NCBI RefSeq assembly: GCF_024764775.1
Contig: NZ_JALIGC010000036.1
Coordinates: 310,001-374,000, forward strand
Source: Scandinavium manionii
GTDB lineage: Bacteria; Pseudomonadota; Gammaproteobacteria; Enterobacterales; Enterobacteriaceae
Direction of reading: 5' to 3'
Length of the DNA: 64,000 nt
The notes below the pieces were generated by a model, which saw nothing but the letters and a program-made list of their open reading frames with translations, ran no database searches and had not been told where the DNA came from. The translations under genes and the position numbers were made by a program. Positions 61,223 to 64,000 of this stretch are shown here, piece by piece; within the stretch, counting starts at the first letter, position 1, and each line of letters opens with the position of its first letter.

Positions 61223-61515
61223 ACTAAGGGATAATCCTGAAAGCTGGGGCGGAAACAAAATCCGCTTACTTTACCAACCACACGCAGCAGCGACAAGGCG
61301 CAAAAATCATCTGCAACGGTGAAAATTAGTGCAGTTCGTTTCCTTTGTTACAATTTCGACCTGACACTGTCAGAGCCGCAGCGCTCCTCGCTTACATTGC
61401 AACCTGTCAAAGGACGATCACTGGCATGTTCTGTATCACTTGTCGGCAGGCACTCAATAACACCCGCGGAGAAACAGCGCGCGTTATTCTACGTGAAAAC
61501 ACGACAAACGGCAGA

Positions 61516-63456
61516 TCAAACAGAGTATCTTTGCGAATATTTTTTTACGCTAGTGTCAAGTGGTTGTGACGTGGCAAAAAAATCGCCCTGACCACCCAGC
61601 ACACCGCACTCTCTTAACACCTGCCACTCGCTGCGACTTCTCAATCCGGTAGCGAAAACCTGGGTCGATGTCCCTTTACTGGCTTCGACCAGACTCTGCA
61701 CCAGCAACTGGTTTTCACTGCGTTTCTCTATGTTACGCACCAGGCCCGGGTGCAGTTTGACGATTTCCACCGACAATTCTTTAATCCAACTGGTGCTGAC
61801 CAGCGTTAAACCAGCCTGAATCACCACTACTCGGACCCCTAACGCGTGAATCAAACGCATCACAGGCTGTAAGCGGCTGATATGTTGACAGACATCTGCC
61901 TCTGCAAGTTCAAAAATAATCCGTTTTCTCTGTGTTTTTTCACACTGCATCAACGTATCACGTAGCCAGCGCTGGAACCGGGGCCGGATGAGCGACTCAA
62001 CCGTCACCTGCAAAGCCAGATTTTCCTCAGGCCAAAACGAGAGGAAAGGCAGTAAACGGGTGATTTGTAAACGGTCGTACTCTTCCGCCAGACCGAACTC
62101 CATTACCATCGGCATATATTCAGCGGCGATCACTTCTTCTTTACCGTCATAAATACGGCACATCAATTCACGATGGTGAACACGGCCGTCGTAATGCACC
62201 GCCGGTTTTTGGTAGAAGCGCGGGCCTCCGCGACTGAGCATTTGTTCGATGAGGGTTCGCCAGCGCACGTTACCGCGCCCTTTTTCTGGCAGAGAGTCAT
62301 CATACACTGCCCAGCTGTTACTGCCCTGAAGCACCGCGTTACGCACCGCCGCATCGGCGTGCTCCATCACTTGCTCTGTGGTTTGCCCACTGCGCCAGGT
62401 ACAGATGCCGATGTGCATCATGTCATCCTGATCGAGAATTTTGGTCGACGGCAACGAGTCCAGCGCTTTTAACAGCTGCCCGGCGATGCTGTCGGCTTCT
62501 TTCAACGTGCGGTGTGGCAGCAGCACGGCAAAATCACTGCGGTAATAACGTGCCAATAACGCACCAGGATAACGCATCATGAAAGTGGAAAGCATATTGA
62601 TGAGCATAAAGAAGTGCTCTTCCGCCGCCATACGCCCCCACTGGTCGCGAACCAAATCGAATTCCGGTAGGCGAATCAGCATCACAATACCATGTGCCCC
62701 AACTTTTTCCTGATCGTCGAGCAGCGTTGCGAGCTGGTTATCGAAAAACATCCGGTTGCTGAGGCCGGTTTTGGTGTCCTGCGCCGCGTAGGAGCGGATA
62801 AGCGTATCCATGCGACTGCGCTGTTCGCCGGCAAACTGAATTTCCGACAGCAGCGTATCGAGGGCGCTGCTGGTTCGCGCGGGCCATTCATGCACCGAAC
62901 CGCGCACTTGCTGCCCGCGTTCACCGTTGAGGATCCGCGTGGAGCGCAGCTCTAACAATTCCTGGCCCGACAGCTGATTGCGTAGCCAGCGTACCGAAAA
63001 GAAGATAATCAATACCATAAAACCAATGGCAATGGTGAGAGGCGCGGTGGTCAGCAGAGAGTGGAAATAATTCACCATCGGATCCTGATACACCAGATGA
63101 ATGGTCATCCCCGGGTGCTTCACCGATTCTACGTCCAGTTCGCGGTACTGAATACTGCTGCCCATCGGGCGATAACTGCTGACACGTGAGTGGCTAAAAA
63201 TAGTCCTATCATTAACGATGAAATCAATGCGCACGATGTCGACAGGGACCAGAATTTCGTCCAGTTGGTTGTCGAACTGATCAAAAGGGGTACTGACCAG
63301 GCGGGAATCGATAACCGTCGCCACAGCCCGGGCGCGATAATCCACTTTATATTGAATACCGTTATAGAAACTCAGTGAACAACCAATGAGGGTGACAAAG
63401 ATGGTCAGGCCCGTTAAAAGCGCGACAAAAGCTGAGAATTTCGTCGTTAATCGCAT
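61516..63456 (-). CDS. csrD: CsrB/CsrC decay regulator CsrD (degenerate GGDEF-EAL protein)
   Basis: A 646-residue membrane protein that triggers RNase E-dependent decay of the CsrB/CsrC RNAs. Two N-terminal helices flank a sensory segment (FVALLTGLTIFVTLIGCSLSFY; IAIGFMVLIIFFSVRWL), followed by a HAMP-like region, a GGDEF domain degenerate at the motif (RYYRSDFAVLLPHR) and an EAL domain degenerate at the motif (HHRELMCRIYD). Both are thus catalytically dead, as in E. coli. I use ATG 63456 (MRLTTKFSAFV); the in-frame upstream start adds 27 unconserved residues. Confidence 0.95.
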   Translation of the reverse strand: MRLTTKFSAFVALLTGLTIFVTLIGCSLSFYNGIQYKVDYRARAVATVIDSRLVSTPFDQFDNQLDEILVPVDIVRIDFIVNDRTIFSHSRVSSYRPMGSSIQYRELDVESVKHPGMTIHLVYQDPMVNYFHSLLTTAPLTIAIGFMVLIIFFSVRWLRNQLSGQELLELRSTRILNGERGQQVRGSVHEWPARTSSALDTLLSEIQFAGEQRSRMDTLIRSYAAQDTKTGLSNRMFFDNQLATLLDDQEKVGAHGIVMLIRLPEFDLVRDQWGRMAAEEHFFMLINMLSTFMMRYPGALLARYYRSDFAVLLPHRTLKEADSIAGQLLKALDSLPSTKILDQDDMMHIGICTWRSGQTTEQVMEHADAAVRNAVLQGSNSWAVYDDSLPEKGRGNVRWRTLIEQMLSRGGPRFYQKPAVHYDGRVHHRELMCRIYDGKEEVIAAEYMPMVMEFGLAEEYDRLQITRLLPFLSFWPEENLALQVTVESLIRPRFQRWLRDTLMQCEKTQRKRIIFELAEADVCQHISRLQPVMRLIHALGVRVVVIQAGLTLVSTSWIKELSVEIVKLHPGLVRNIEKRSENQLLVQSLVEASKGTSTQVFATGLRSRSEWQVLRECGVLGGQGDFFATSQPLDTSVKKYSQRYSV

Positions 63457-63680
63457 CCCTGTATTAACTCCGTTAATGAAAAACAGCCCGGCTGTTGACC
63501 GGACACCCACGCTGGCCCGCAAAAAATTAGTAAGCACTAACTAGCATGCCAAAAGGACCCTGCATACTACCAGAGTTAGTGAATCTGGCAATTTATTGCG
63601 TTGAATCGGCATCGTGTTTCAGTTACCGAGTATAGTCTTCGATAATTATTTTCCAATCATAGAGCAACTGAGGAACGATT

Positions 63681-64000
63681 ATGCAGGCATTAATCTTAGA
63701 ACAGCACGACGGTAAAACTCTCGCCTCGGTACAGGCCATCGAGGAAAGTCAGCTGCCACAAGGTGATGTCACAGTCGATATCCAGTGGTCAAGCCTCAAC
63801 TACAAGGATGCCCTCGCCATTACCGGTAAAGGTAAAATCATCCGTAACTTTCCGATGGTGCCAGGTATCGATTTTGCGGGCGTGGTTCATCACAGCGAAG
63901 ACCCGCGTTTTCACGTGGGCCAGCAGGTGCTACTGACTGGTTGGGGCGTAGGTGAAAACCATTGGGGTGGACTTTCTCAGCAAGCCCGCGTGAAGGGTGA
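63681..64000 (+). CDS. acuI: Acrylyl-CoA reductase AcuI (YhdH), N-terminal part
   Basis: The first 106 codons of a medium-chain reductase-family protein, cut by the window end. It starts MQALILEQHDGKTLASVQAI and has the family blocks SSLNYKDALAITGKGKIIRNFPMVPGIDFAGVV and GQQVLLTGWGVGENHWGGLSQQAR. AcuI reduces acrylyl-CoA to propionyl-CoA with NADPH. ATG 63681 follows a GAGGAACG ribosome-binding site. It is divergent from csrD across 224 bp, as in E. coli. Confidence 0.95.
   Translation, partial: MQALILEQHDGKTLASVQAIEESQLPQGDVTVDIQWSSLNYKDALAITGKGKIIRNFPMVPGIDFAGVVHHSEDPRFHVGQQVLLTGWGVGENHWGGLSQQARVKG

Noticed and set aside
61319..61591. A 90-codon plus-strand open frame in the mreB-csrD gap
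   Set aside because: Runs into the 3' end of csrD on the other strand, has no ribosome-binding site of quality and no recognisable similarity.
61516..63456. CsrD as an active diguanylate cyclase or phosphodiesterase
   Set aside because: Both signature motifs are degenerate (YRSDF in place of GGDEF, ELM in place of EAL), as in the known inactive CsrD family.
1..64000. Defence islands, prophage, transposons, CRISPR arrays or tRNA-associated insertions
   Set aside because: Read on both strands; no integrase, transposase, repeat array, tRNA or compositional break was seen. Every long frame belongs to a known enterobacterial core family or its paralogue.

Overview
This window is ordinary core chromosome of an enteric gammaproteobacterium (Enterobacteriaceae; something like Enterobacter, Lelliottia or a close relative, but the species cannot be fixed from the sequence alone). 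Gene content, order and protein lengths follow the dacB-to-acuI segment of the Escherichia coli chromosome closely. About 60 protein genes are packed with short gaps and overlaps. I see no prophage, insertion sequence, CRISPR array, tRNA or rRNA. Comparisons with E. coli are from memory, not from a search.

Layout. 1-4.4 kb: end of dacB, the rplU-rpmA-yhbE-obgE operon, and divergent ispB. 4.5-9.7 kb: sfsB, then murA-ibaG and the mlaFEDCB phospholipid transport operon. 9.9-17.8 kb: yrbG-kdsD-kdsC-lptC-lptA-lptB-rpoN-hpf-ptsN-rapZ-npr, joining Kdo synthesis and LPS export to sigma-54 and the nitrogen PTS. 17.8-22.8 kb: mtgA, elbB, the small RNA ArcZ, arcB and yhcC. 22.8-29.3 kb: a 670-bp regulatory region and gltBD (glutamate synthase). 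29.4-34.3 kb: sialic acid catabolism nanATEK with nanR and its GGTATA operator. 34.4-38.7 kb: sspAB, rplM-rpsI, zapE, zapG. 38.8-43.2 kb: degQ, degS, mdh, argR. 43.6-50.4 kb: a tandem yhcN pair, yhcO, an aldehyde dehydrogenase and aaeR/aaeXAB. 50.3-64 kb: a FucR-like regulator, tldD-yhdP-rng-yhdE-mreDCB, csrD, and the start of acuI.

The dominant theme is the cell envelope: peptidoglycan (dacB, murA, mtgA, mreBCD), lipid asymmetry and LPS (mla, kds, lpt, yhdP) and envelope stress proteases (degQ, degS). Nitrogen and carbon control (rpoN, ptsN, npr, gltBD, argR, arcB/ArcZ) is interleaved.

Departures from the E. coli layout are modest: a GabD-like aldehyde dehydrogenase between yhcO and aaeB; an orphan FucR-like regulator between aaeR and tldD; a second yhcN-like gene; and a compressed gltD-nanK junction without gltF, yhcA-G or yhcH. 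The gltB leader carries an in-frame stop that rules out the long N-terminal extension annotated for E. coli GltB. I found no convincing undescribed multi-gene system.
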